Virus record (IMG/VR): IMGVR_UViG_3300042881_003428
Coordinates: 1-22,277 of that record
Source: a virus
DNA length: 22,277 nucleotides
Direction: 5' to 3' (one strand)
A program made the position numbers and the translations under genes. Shown here piece after piece: positions 8,272 through 15,019 of the stretch. The notes under the pieces are model-generated. The model saw only the letters and a program-made list of their open reading frames with translations, was not told the origin of the DNA and made no database searches. Within the stretch, counting starts at the first letter, position 1; each line of letters begins with the position of its first letter.

Positions 8272-9100
8272 TAACATTTCAGTAGTTACAGCATTCTATG
8301 ACATTGGTAGAGGTAACTTACCAAAAGTTAAACATGGTAGAGAATTGCCATGGTATCAACACAGAGGTGTAGATACCTATTTTGATTTTTTTGAAAAATT
8401 AGCCAAACTTCAAAATGAAATGGTGATTTATACGACACCTGACTTTGAAGATAGAATAAGCACAATAAGAAAAAATCATGGCCTAGAAGAACTGACGAAA
8501 GTTGTTACTACGGAATCTTATTTGCCTGAAGGCTTCGAACTGACAAAGGCCATGGTGCAAAAAGTGATGGATGATCCTAGCTATTATGGTAAGGTAGTCA
8601 ACCCACAACTCATAGAATATTGGCATGCCGATTATGTCCTCGTGAATATCTTTAAATCTTGGTATGCAGTTGATGCTATAAAAAGAGGTTTAATTCATAA
8701 CGACCTAACTGCCTGGATTGACTTTGGGTATGTGAGAAATGATATGGTGATACCCCCAAAAAACAAATGGTCATACAATTTCGACAGAGAGAAAATACAC
8801 TTCTTTAATCAGCATCCCATCGATAAGTATAGGTCAATTGATAGTATCATTTATACTGGAGATGTTTATATTCAAGGTTGTCATATTGTAGCTGGAACTG
8901 AAAAATGGAAACTACTAAAACAACTTGTATTGAAGAATGTAGAACTCTTGCTTGAAAATAATTTAATTGATGATGACCAAACACTTCTTCTAATGTCGTA
9001 TCTATCAAGTCCACAAAATTGTGAATTACATCCTGCTGATCCAAATGATTGGTTCAGAATATTCAGAACATATAATGATCACACATACGATGACGCATGA
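8264..9100 (+). CDS. HtrL/YibB-family protein
   Basis: This 278-residue protein opens with SVVTAFYDIGRGN at about 5-17, the signature start of the HtrL/YibB family, named after an E. coli gene next to the LPS core cluster. Later features that fit are the paired W-H-x-D-Y segment EYWHADYVLVN, the strand AWIDFGYVRN at about 149-158 (an acidic site like the GT-A D-x-D), and a conserved G-C-H segment after a glycine-rich turn. The family's biochemical role is not settled; the fold and neighbours suggest a glycosyltransferase. I chose the ATG at 8264, which overlaps the upstream stop by 8 bases, over a TTG at 8252. The protein lacks a membrane segment. Confidence 0.82.
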   Translation: MDNNISVVTAFYDIGRGNLPKVKHGRELPWYQHRGVDTYFDFFEKLAKLQNEMVIYTTPDFEDRISTIRKNHGLEELTKVVTTESYLPEGFELTKAMVQKVMDDPSYYGKVVNPQLIEYWHADYVLVNIFKSWYAVDAIKRGLIHNDLTAWIDFGYVRNDMVIPPKNKWSYNFDREKIHFFNQHPIDKYRSIDSIIYTGDVYIQGCHIVAGTEKWKLLKQLVLKNVELLLENNLIDDDQTLLLMSYLSSPQNCELHPADPNDWFRIFRTYNDHTYDDA

Positions 9101-9819
9101 TTAAAATAATTTCACCAAGAATTCATAATCTAGGAGACTTCATGAATTGTCTTCCTGCGTTATCTGGATTCTACAATAATTATGGAGTAAAAATAAGTCT
9201 TAGCATTTGCGATAGACTGCAAAGATTTAGAGGAATAAAAGAACTTTTGATGCATCAAGAAATGTTTCATGATGTTAAATTCCTATGTGAAGAATCTAAT
9301 ATACCAGAAAAATATATTATACTAGATGACACTGGACCAATTATTGATACTTCGGATGTCAATCCTTATGTAACACAAAAATATGCAAGTTTCATCAATA
9401 TACAACCAGACTCAAATTTTGAACTAAAAATTAAAGATATTGAGGTAGAAGATGTTGGAGATAAAGTCATCATTGGAGATAGATGGTCACCAAAAGATGC
9501 TCCAGATGTAGATGAAAGACGATACTCAAATATGATCGAAAGTGAACAAATTGTACCAAAAGAAAATGCACATTATCTTGATTACAATAAAGATTTGAAT
9601 TATAATCTAAATCTCATTAAGAAAAATAAGTATCCTTTAATTACCACGTTTACTGGAATTGGAATCCTTGCAGATTTAATGAAAAAAGATTTATTTGTTT
9701 TGTGGGGCGATGATGTGAGAAACTGGAATGGTAAACCCGTACAGCATTCTTTCGATAATCATTATTATAAAAATCGTGGAGCCAAATTAGTTTATGTGAA
9801 AGATTTTCAATGGATTTAA
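9097..9819 (+). CDS. GT9-like (heptosyltransferase-fold) protein, short
   Basis: This is a 240-residue protein that starts IISPRIHNLGDFMNCLPALSGFY, close to the 'R-x-x-x-x-GD-x-x-x-x-x-P-x-(I/L)' opening of GT9 heptosyltransferase-type GT-B proteins. The C-terminal half has strand VIIGDRW at about 128-134 and ITTFTGIGILADLMKK at about 181-196, which corresponds to the region where GT9 enzymes bind the donor diphosphate. It is about 100 residues shorter than a normal heptosyltransferase, so it may be a reduced or divergent form. It is coupled by ATGA to the HtrL-like gene and overlaps the following methyltransferase gene by 10 bases. Function in glycan building is inferred from fold features and context. 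Confidence 0.6.
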   Translation: MIKIISPRIHNLGDFMNCLPALSGFYNNYGVKISLSICDRLQRFRGIKELLMHQEMFHDVKFLCEESNIPEKYIILDDTGPIIDTSDVNPYVTQKYASFINIQPDSNFELKIKDIEVEDVGDKVIIGDRWSPKDAPDVDERRYSNMIESEQIVPKENAHYLDYNKDLNYNLNLIKKNKYPLITTFTGIGILADLMKKDLFVLWGDDVRNWNGKPVQHSFDNHYYKNRGAKLVYVKDFQWI

Positions 9820-10298
9820 TTAAATTTAATCAAAGATATTATCCTGCATTTCAATCCGAAGGGAACTCATCTCAGTTTGCAATTCCATTTGCAAAATATT
9901 TCTGCAAAGGAAAAGGATATGATATTGGTTGTAATCGTTTAGAGTGGGCATATCCAGGCTCTATTCCCATCGACTTGAATTTTCAAGATCCTTGGGAAGC
10001 ATATAACTTGCCAGAAGAAAAGGTCGATTACATTTACTCAAGTCATTGTTTGGAACACTTGTCTGATTGGGTAGCCGCACTAGATTATTGGACTTCAAAA
10101 ATAAAAGACAATGGAATTTTATTTCTTTATTTACCACATTATAATCAAGAATATTGGAGACCATGGAATAATAAAAAACATAAACACGTTTTTACTCCAC
10201 AATTAATTAATGATTATATGTTAGATAAGAATTATAAGAATATATTTTATTCTGAAAGAGACTTAAACGATTCCTTCATGATAGTCGGTGAAAAATGA
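9810..10298 (+). CDS. Small SAM-dependent methyltransferase
   Basis: This is a 162-residue protein of the Methyltransf_11/FkbM-neighbour type. Motif I is GYDIGCNR at about 36-43 (degenerate, with Cys in place of one Gly). D54 (in IPIDLNF) is the acidic SAM-ribose position. Motif IV is DYIYSSHCLEHLSDW at about 73-87, a very typical 'S-x-x-LEHL' segment, followed by GILFLYLPHYNQEYW. The size is minimal for the family and only the core domain is present. Small methyltransferases like this are common in bacterial and phage polysaccharide clusters. The gene overlaps both neighbours, including a 4-base ATGA with the next gene. The acceptor is unknown. Confidence 0.82.
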   Translation: MDLIKFNQRYYPAFQSEGNSSQFAIPFAKYFCKGKGYDIGCNRLEWAYPGSIPIDLNFQDPWEAYNLPEEKVDYIYSSHCLEHLSDWVAALDYWTSKIKDNGILFLYLPHYNQEYWRPWNNKKHKHVFTPQLINDYMLDKNYKNIFYSERDLNDSFMIVGEK

Positions 10299-10999
10299 TT
10301 ATTAATATTGAACCTTGGACTTTCGGTGGTCCTATGCGTAATGGTGATTTGATTGCACTGTTGAATTTTATCGTGCATCTACAAAAAGAAGATGCGAACA
10401 TAAAGATTCATGTTCCCAATAGGTCAATACAAACATCAGAGTATGTAATTAAATTTAGAGATTGGCTAGAAGATAATACACATTTTCTATCAAAAGAACC
10501 AGGAACTCATTCTTTCTCCGAAAGAGATGTAAATCTATGGGATTATAGATCAGTTACAGGCGATCTTCTTGAACTAAATTTTAATAAAACTATTGAAAAT
10601 AAAATATGTATTTTTCCTGTCATTGACGCACCATATAATGTATATCGTAACTGGTCAATTGCAATGATAAATGGTATTATCGATCATTACATGAAACCAG
10701 AATACGAAGGGTATACTAAAATTTTGGGAATGCAGAACATAGATAATAGAATCAATCAACAAGATTTTGTTGTCTCGACAGACTTCATTCAAAACATTGA
10801 ACACATTATTACATGTAGTCATTTTGTTGGTGGTGACACGGGAACATCACATTTTGCTGCTGTTCTTCCCGTAAAAGAGAAGTTGAATTATTATTATGGT
10901 TCTGTGGGTTTACTGCATACTACGCCGCTATATGCCTTACAAGGAAAAGGAAATATTAATTTGTTTTGGAAAAATAATTGGAGAACTGACTTACTATGA
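10295..10999 (+). CDS. GT9-like glycosyltransferase, short
   Basis: This is a 234-residue GT-B-like protein. The clearest feature is HFVGGDTGTSHFAAVLP at about 175-191, the 'G-x-D-(T/S)-G-x-x-H-x-A-A' segment that GT9 heptosyltransferases use to bind the donor sugar nucleotide. An N-terminal FGGPMRNGDLIALLNF at about 10-25 takes the place of the family's N-terminal glycine-rich loop. The protein is well below the usual length of about 350, like the other GT9-like gene two positions upstream, with a methyltransferase between them. Both ends use ATGA overlaps. It probably transfers a sugar to a host or phage glycan; donor and acceptor are unknown. Confidence 0.68.
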   Translation: MIINIEPWTFGGPMRNGDLIALLNFIVHLQKEDANIKIHVPNRSIQTSEYVIKFRDWLEDNTHFLSKEPGTHSFSERDVNLWDYRSVTGDLLELNFNKTIENKICIFPVIDAPYNVYRNWSIAMINGIIDHYMKPEYEGYTKILGMQNIDNRINQQDFVVSTDFIQNIEHIITCSHFVGGDTGTSHFAAVLPVKEKLNYYYGSVGLLHTTPLYALQGKGNINLFWKNNWRTDLL

Positions 11000-11703
11000 A
11001 AATTAAATTATTCAGTCACATGGTAGACATCGGCTGCGGTAAAGAGATCACAGCAGAACAAACAGAACTTTTAGAAAAGACTGGTTTACTTGATGAAATA
11101 GAACTCGGCTATTTCTTTGCACACTACAATAAAGAAAACTATGCATGGCTAGAAGAAAGATGGAAAGATAGAAAGAATATCGATATTCTACATTACAATC
11201 AAGACTATCAACCATGGTATGAAGCCACCTCAGTAAACTATCTTCAAGAATATTGCCACGAATATGATGATGAATACTATGTGTGCTTTATCACACACAA
11301 AGGTGCTAGCCACGGTCCTGGAGGACATCAAAACTGGCGCAAATACATGCAGTATTGGAACATAGAGAAATGGAAAGAATGTGTCGCTAAATTGGATGAA
11401 GGTTATGACATGTGTGGTGCTGCATTTTTGAATAATCCGCCGCATCCTTTTTATGCTGGTAATTTTTTCTGGGCAAAAGCATCATACCTTAGAAAGTGCC
11501 GTAGATTAAAAACGCCACTTGAGAATATGTTCAAACCACAATTCGAAGGACAACCTCATCATCGTTTTGATCTTGAATGTTGGCATGGCAGTGGTAACCC
11601 AAATGCATATGATATGCATCCAGGCGAAACAAATCGTTGGTATTTACCTCCTGAAACATATCGTGAAGATATGGAAGGAACTTTTGTATATAGAACATCC
11701 TGA
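10996..11703 (+). CDS. Glycosyltransferase-like protein of unknown family
   Basis: This is a 235-residue protein that is unusually rich in Trp, Tyr and His. It begins with a strand IKLFSHMVDIGCG. Later come YYVCFITHKGASH, a helix, and CGAAFLNNPPHPFYAGNFFWAKASYLRKC at about 139-168. 'G-N-(F/W)-(F/W)-W-A-x-(A/S)-x-Y' segments of this kind occur in uncharacterised nucleotide-sugar-transferase-like proteins from marine phages and bacterial polysaccharide clusters. It ends with RWYLPPETYREDMEGTFVYR. No D-x-D is evident, so I cannot assign catalysis. Coupling by ATGA to the GT9-like gene before it, and the RfbH-like gene 13 bases after it, place it in the glycan pathway. Confidence 0.62.
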   Translation: MKIKLFSHMVDIGCGKEITAEQTELLEKTGLLDEIELGYFFAHYNKENYAWLEERWKDRKNIDILHYNQDYQPWYEATSVNYLQEYCHEYDDEYYVCFITHKGASHGPGGHQNWRKYMQYWNIEKWKECVAKLDEGYDMCGAAFLNNPPHPFYAGNFFWAKASYLRKCRRLKTPLENMFKPQFEGQPHHRFDLECWHGSGNPNAYDMHPGETNRWYLPPETYREDMEGTFVYRTS

Positions 11704-11716
11704 ACGGAGAAATTGA

Positions 11717-12997
11717 ATGACGCCGAATGAAATGATCGATGCACTGTCAAAATCAGTGCAACCAAAATATGTTAAGAACTACGATAACTATCAAGAAGGA
11801 CAGTTCGTACAATATTCGGGACAACTCTGGGACCATAATGAAATATATGCTGCTATTGATACCCTAGTAAATGGTTCTTGGATAGTTTCAGGAGAAAAAG
11901 TAGAACAATTTCAAAATGAGTTTAGCAAAAAATTCAATGTCAAATACTCTCACATGGTGAACTCGGGAAGTTCAGCTAATCTTGTTCTTATTACCGCAGC
12001 AAAAAAATATAACAACTGGAAAGATGGAGATGAAATCATTGTATCGCCCGTGGGTTTTCCCACTACGATAGCTCCTATTATTCAGAATGGCATGAAGCCT
12101 GTTTTCATTGATATTGAACTCGATACATTAAACTTTGATATATTGAAAATAGAAGAAAAGATTACTTCAAAGACTAGAGCAATTTTTGTTTCTCCTGTTT
12201 TAGGTAACCCTCCAGATATGGATTTTATTGTTGCTTTATGCAACAAATACGGTCTGACACTTTTGGGTGATAATTGTGATTCTTTAGGTTCTCTTTGGAA
12301 TGGTAGATTAATTACTGATTATTATGATGCATGGACAACATCGTTCTATCCAGCACATCACATTAGTACGGGTGAAGGTGGTATGGTATGCTCAAATAGT
12401 GAAACATTCATCAAAGAAGCAAGAAGCATTTCGTGGTGGGGTAGAGATTGTTATTGTGTAGGAGCAAATAATCTACTTGAATGTGGCACTTGCGGAAAAA
12501 GATTTGATAACTGGTTAGATGATTATGATGGTGTCATTGATCACAAATATTTGTTTACTAACATCGGTTACAATCTAAAACCTCTAGACTTACAAGGTGC
12601 AATTGGCCTAGAGCAGTTGAAAAAATTTGATATGCTTGAAAGCAAACGCAGAGAATACAAAGAAAAGATTCAGAAGTTTATTGAAGATAATATTTCTGGT
12701 GCAAGAGTAATCAATGCAACACCAGGTTCTGATCCATCATGGTTTGGGGTACCTATCTATTGTGAATCCCAAGAAATGAAAGAGTATATGGTATCACATT
12801 TCGAGAATCACAAAATTCAAACTAGAAACTATTTCAGTGGAAATATTCTATTGCATCCTGGATATAAACATCTAGATGACTATAAGAAATACCCGAACTC
12901 TAATCTAGCTTTGAGTAATGTATTTTTCATTGGCTGCTCTCCACTATACAATGAAAAAGTATTGAAGTACATCGAAGGAGTATGTCAACAATGGTGA
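11717..12997 (+). CDS. rfbH: RfbH-like CDP-4-keto-6-deoxyglucose-3-dehydrase
   Basis: This is a DegT/DnrJ/EryC1/StrS-fold protein of 426 residues, close to the E1/RfbH length (about 437). Two features point to the dehydrase subgroup. First, the usual catalytic Lys is replaced by His in SFYPAHHISTGEGG (H214, with H215 next to it), so no internal PLP aldimine can form. Second, cysteines C187, C245, C247 and C259 match the [2Fe-2S] ligands of E1. RfbH enzymes use PMP with a reductase partner to remove the 3-hydroxyl on the way to 3,6-dideoxyhexoses such as abequose, paratose and tyvelose. C256 is an extra cysteine, and the C247-C259 spacing is four residues longer than the form I remember. The upstream rfbF/rfbG steps and the reductase partner are not in the window. 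GGAG precedes the ATG. Confidence 0.85.
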   Translation: MTPNEMIDALSKSVQPKYVKNYDNYQEGQFVQYSGQLWDHNEIYAAIDTLVNGSWIVSGEKVEQFQNEFSKKFNVKYSHMVNSGSSANLVLITAAKKYNNWKDGDEIIVSPVGFPTTIAPIIQNGMKPVFIDIELDTLNFDILKIEEKITSKTRAIFVSPVLGNPPDMDFIVALCNKYGLTLLGDNCDSLGSLWNGRLITDYYDAWTTSFYPAHHISTGEGGMVCSNSETFIKEARSISWWGRDCYCVGANNLLECGTCGKRFDNWLDDYDGVIDHKYLFTNIGYNLKPLDLQGAIGLEQLKKFDMLESKRREYKEKIQKFIEDNISGARVINATPGSDPSWFGVPIYCESQEMKEYMVSHFENHKIQTRNYFSGNILLHPGYKHLDDYKKYPNSNLALSNVFFIGCSPLYNEKVLKYIEGVCQQW

Positions 12998-13800
12998 ACA
13001 TTTTAGGTGCTGGATTTGTCGGTGGTGAGTATGCAAAACTCACTCCTAATGTAATTGTCAATGGGAGGAACGATTACGAAGTAAAGTCTAATGAGGTTCT
13101 TTACTTCATTTCGACAGTAGACAACTATAATGTTTGGACAGACCCTTATATTGATATTGATACAAATCTAACGACACTTATTAAGACACTAGAAACCTGC
13201 AAAGGAAAAGACGTTACATTTAATTTTGTAAGTTCTTGGTTTGTATATGGAAACGTTGATTTGCCAGCTAAAGAGACTGCCTGCTGCGACCCCAAAGGTT
13301 TTTATAGCATCACAAAAAGAGCAGCAGAACAGCTACTCATTTCATATTGTGAAACCTTCAATATTAAATATAGAATTCTGAGATTGGCAAATGTCTTAGG
13401 TGCGGCTGATAAAAAGGTATCAAAAAAGAAGAATGCCTTACAGTACATGATACAAGAACTACAAGCTGGAAACACAGTTCAGCTATATGATGGCGGTGAA
13501 GCCTACAGGGATTACATCTATGTCAACGATGCAATTCGTGCTATCAATTTAGTTCTACAAAAAGGAAAAGTCAACGAAATCTATAACATAGGAAATGGTA
13601 TTCCTATTCGTTTAGTTGATGCTATTACCTATGCCGCACAAAAACTATCATCATCATCTAACGTGGAAAGTGTTGCAACTGCTGAATTCCACAAAGTCGT
13701 ACAGACTACCAATATGGTTCTAGATGTTACCAAGATCAAACAATTGGGCTATGTACAGAACCATACAATTTATGATATTATAGACGATTTAATCATATAA
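12991..13800 (+). CDS. NAD(P)-dependent sugar epimerase/reductase (extended SDR)
   Basis: This is a 269-residue extended SDR. The dinucleotide-binding loop is GAGFVGG at residues 6-12. The SSWFVYG strand is at 81-87 and the catalytic Y105-S-I-T-K109 follows. RDYIYVNDAIRAI at about 167-179 is the family's 'RD-(F/Y)-(I/V)-x-V-x-D' segment, followed by YNIGNG. It directly follows the RfbH-like gene, so a 4-keto reductase role like that of CDP-paratose or CDP-abequose synthase is plausible but not proven. I prefer the ATG at 12991 because AAGGAG ends 10 bases before it; the ATG at 12982 is only one base from that site. The stop codon lies inside a late promoter. Confidence 0.85.
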   Translation: MVNILGAGFVGGEYAKLTPNVIVNGRNDYEVKSNEVLYFISTVDNYNVWTDPYIDIDTNLTTLIKTLETCKGKDVTFNFVSSWFVYGNVDLPAKETACCDPKGFYSITKRAAEQLLISYCETFNIKYRILRLANVLGAADKKVSKKKNALQYMIQELQAGNTVQLYDGGEAYRDYIYVNDAIRAINLVLQKGKVNEIYNIGNGIPIRLVDAITYAAQKLSSSSNVESVATAEFHKVVQTTNMVLDVTKIKQLGYVQNHTIYDIIDDLII

Positions 13801-13803
13801 ATA
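13796..13803 (+). promoter_or_regulatory. T4-type late promoter TATAAATA
   Basis: This is an exact late consensus 40 bases upstream of the chosen ATG at 13844. It carries the TAA stop of the preceding sugar reductase. By T4 spacing, transcription would begin about 6 bases downstream, near 13809. It marks the switch from the glycan cassette to the late module of enzymes and virion-type proteins. Confidence 0.7.
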
Positions 13804-13805
13804 CT

Positions 13806-13835
13806 CAATAGGTAATCACAGGGTATTGCCAATTG
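13806..13835 (+). promoter_or_regulatory. Leader hairpin next to the ribosome binding site
   Basis: Bases 13806-13816 pair with 13825-13835 around an 8-base loop: 11 positions with one A-A mismatch and one G-U pair. The hairpin sits between the late promoter and the GAGG at 13835-13838 that serves the ATG at 13844. If transcription starts near 13809, the 5' end of the RNA would lie in the stem. It could affect mRNA stability or ribosome access; this is inference. Confidence 0.4.
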
Positions 13836-13843
13836 AGGAATTC

Positions 13844-15019
13844 ATGCTAAAATTCAAGACATTTCTAAAAGAAGAAACTACAGAACCGGAAGGCGAAAAG
13901 CTCAAACACATTGAGCACCTAGAGGACCATCCCATCAATGACGGAGCCAAAGGCTTCGAACATGCCGTCGGTGCATTAGATCAGGTTCATAATCATATCA
14001 TTTCTGGTGCCCACGATTCTTCTCTCACCATGAAGCATGATGGCTCACCATCTATTGTTTACGGCCATCATCCAGAAACTGGCAAGTTCTTTGTTGCATC
14101 AAAGTCAGCATTCAACAAAAACCCAAAAATCAATTATACAGAAAAAGATATTCTACAAAACCATGGTCATGCACCAGGTCTTGTAGAAAAATTAAAAGCA
14201 GCATTAACACATTTACCAAAAATAACTCCAAAACAAGGTGTTTTTCAAGGAGATGTTTTATTCTCCAATAAAGATAAGAAAAAAGAAGGCGACAAATACA
14301 GCTTCACTCCAAATGTCATTAAATATTCTGCTAATAAAAATTCAGATGAAGGCAAGAAGATAGCTAAGGCCAAATTTGGTATCTATAATCACACCGAATA
14401 TGTTGGTCCTACAGCAAAAGCTATGACAGCCAACTATAGTCCAGATTTGAGCAGCTTTGCAGAACATCCAGATGTATATCATAGACTACCTGGTCATGAT
14501 ACATCAAAAGTTGTTATGACTAAAACCGATCATGCAGAATATGCAAAACATGTAGCCGCTGCACAAAAGTTACATGATAAAAATCCTCATATGTATCACT
14601 CTATAGATCCTGTTAGAGAACATCTAAAAACCTATATTAACTCAACTGTAGACACTCAAGAGAAACCAACCGTTGAAGGATTACAAAAACATATTGAAAA
14701 CAAACTAACAAAAGAAATAGATAAGAAAAAAACTGATGCTGGTAGAAAGAAATATCAGGATCAATTAAATGGATTAATTCAGCATACTAATGTACATAAA
14801 CAAAACCTACAACAGGTTTTGCAAGTACATCATCATTTGCAAAATGCTAAAAATGTTTTGGTTCGTGTGTTAGCACAACATACTGGTGGATTAGATCATG
14901 AAATAAAAGGACAATCAGTTAAACCAGAAGGATTCGTTGTTAATCATGATGGACAAGTGTCAAAATTGAACGACAGAAATGAGTTCAATAGATTAAATCG
15001 TTTAGCGAGGCAAAAATAA
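13844..15019 (+). CDS. Ligase-like nucleotidyltransferase (DUF6267-type)
   Basis: This 391-residue protein has the motif order of the covalent nucleotidyltransferase superfamily (DNA and RNA ligases, capping enzymes). Motif I is K64-H-D-G67 in LTMKHDGSPSIV. A motif-III-like strand is FQGDVLF at about 134-140, and FGIYNHTEY lies near 178-186. Motif IV is EGFVV at 362-366 and the motif V lysine is K374 in VSKLND. K64 would carry the AMP. It resembles phage proteins that I recall under DUF6267; I could not search. A His/Gln/Asn-rich helical insert (about 225-350) separates the motifs more than in ordinary ligases. The first ten residues, MLKFKTFLKE, resemble the T4 capsid-targeting peptide. The ATG at 13844 is chosen over a TTG at 13826 because of the GAGG 5 bases upstream. 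Confidence 0.72.
   Translation: MLKFKTFLKEETTEPEGEKLKHIEHLEDHPINDGAKGFEHAVGALDQVHNHIISGAHDSSLTMKHDGSPSIVYGHHPETGKFFVASKSAFNKNPKINYTEKDILQNHGHAPGLVEKLKAALTHLPKITPKQGVFQGDVLFSNKDKKKEGDKYSFTPNVIKYSANKNSDEGKKIAKAKFGIYNHTEYVGPTAKAMTANYSPDLSSFAEHPDVYHRLPGHDTSKVVMTKTDHAEYAKHVAAAQKLHDKNPHMYHSIDPVREHLKTYINSTVDTQEKPTVEGLQKHIENKLTKEIDKKKTDAGRKKYQDQLNGLIQHTNVHKQNLQQVLQVHHHLQNAKNVLVRVLAQHTGGLDHEIKGQSVKPEGFVVNHDGQVSKLNDRNEFNRLNRLARQK

Noticed and set aside
11717-12997. Plain PLP sugar aminotransferase
   Set aside because: The catalytic Lys position is His (H214) and the Fe-S cysteine set is present, so a 3-dehydrase fits better.
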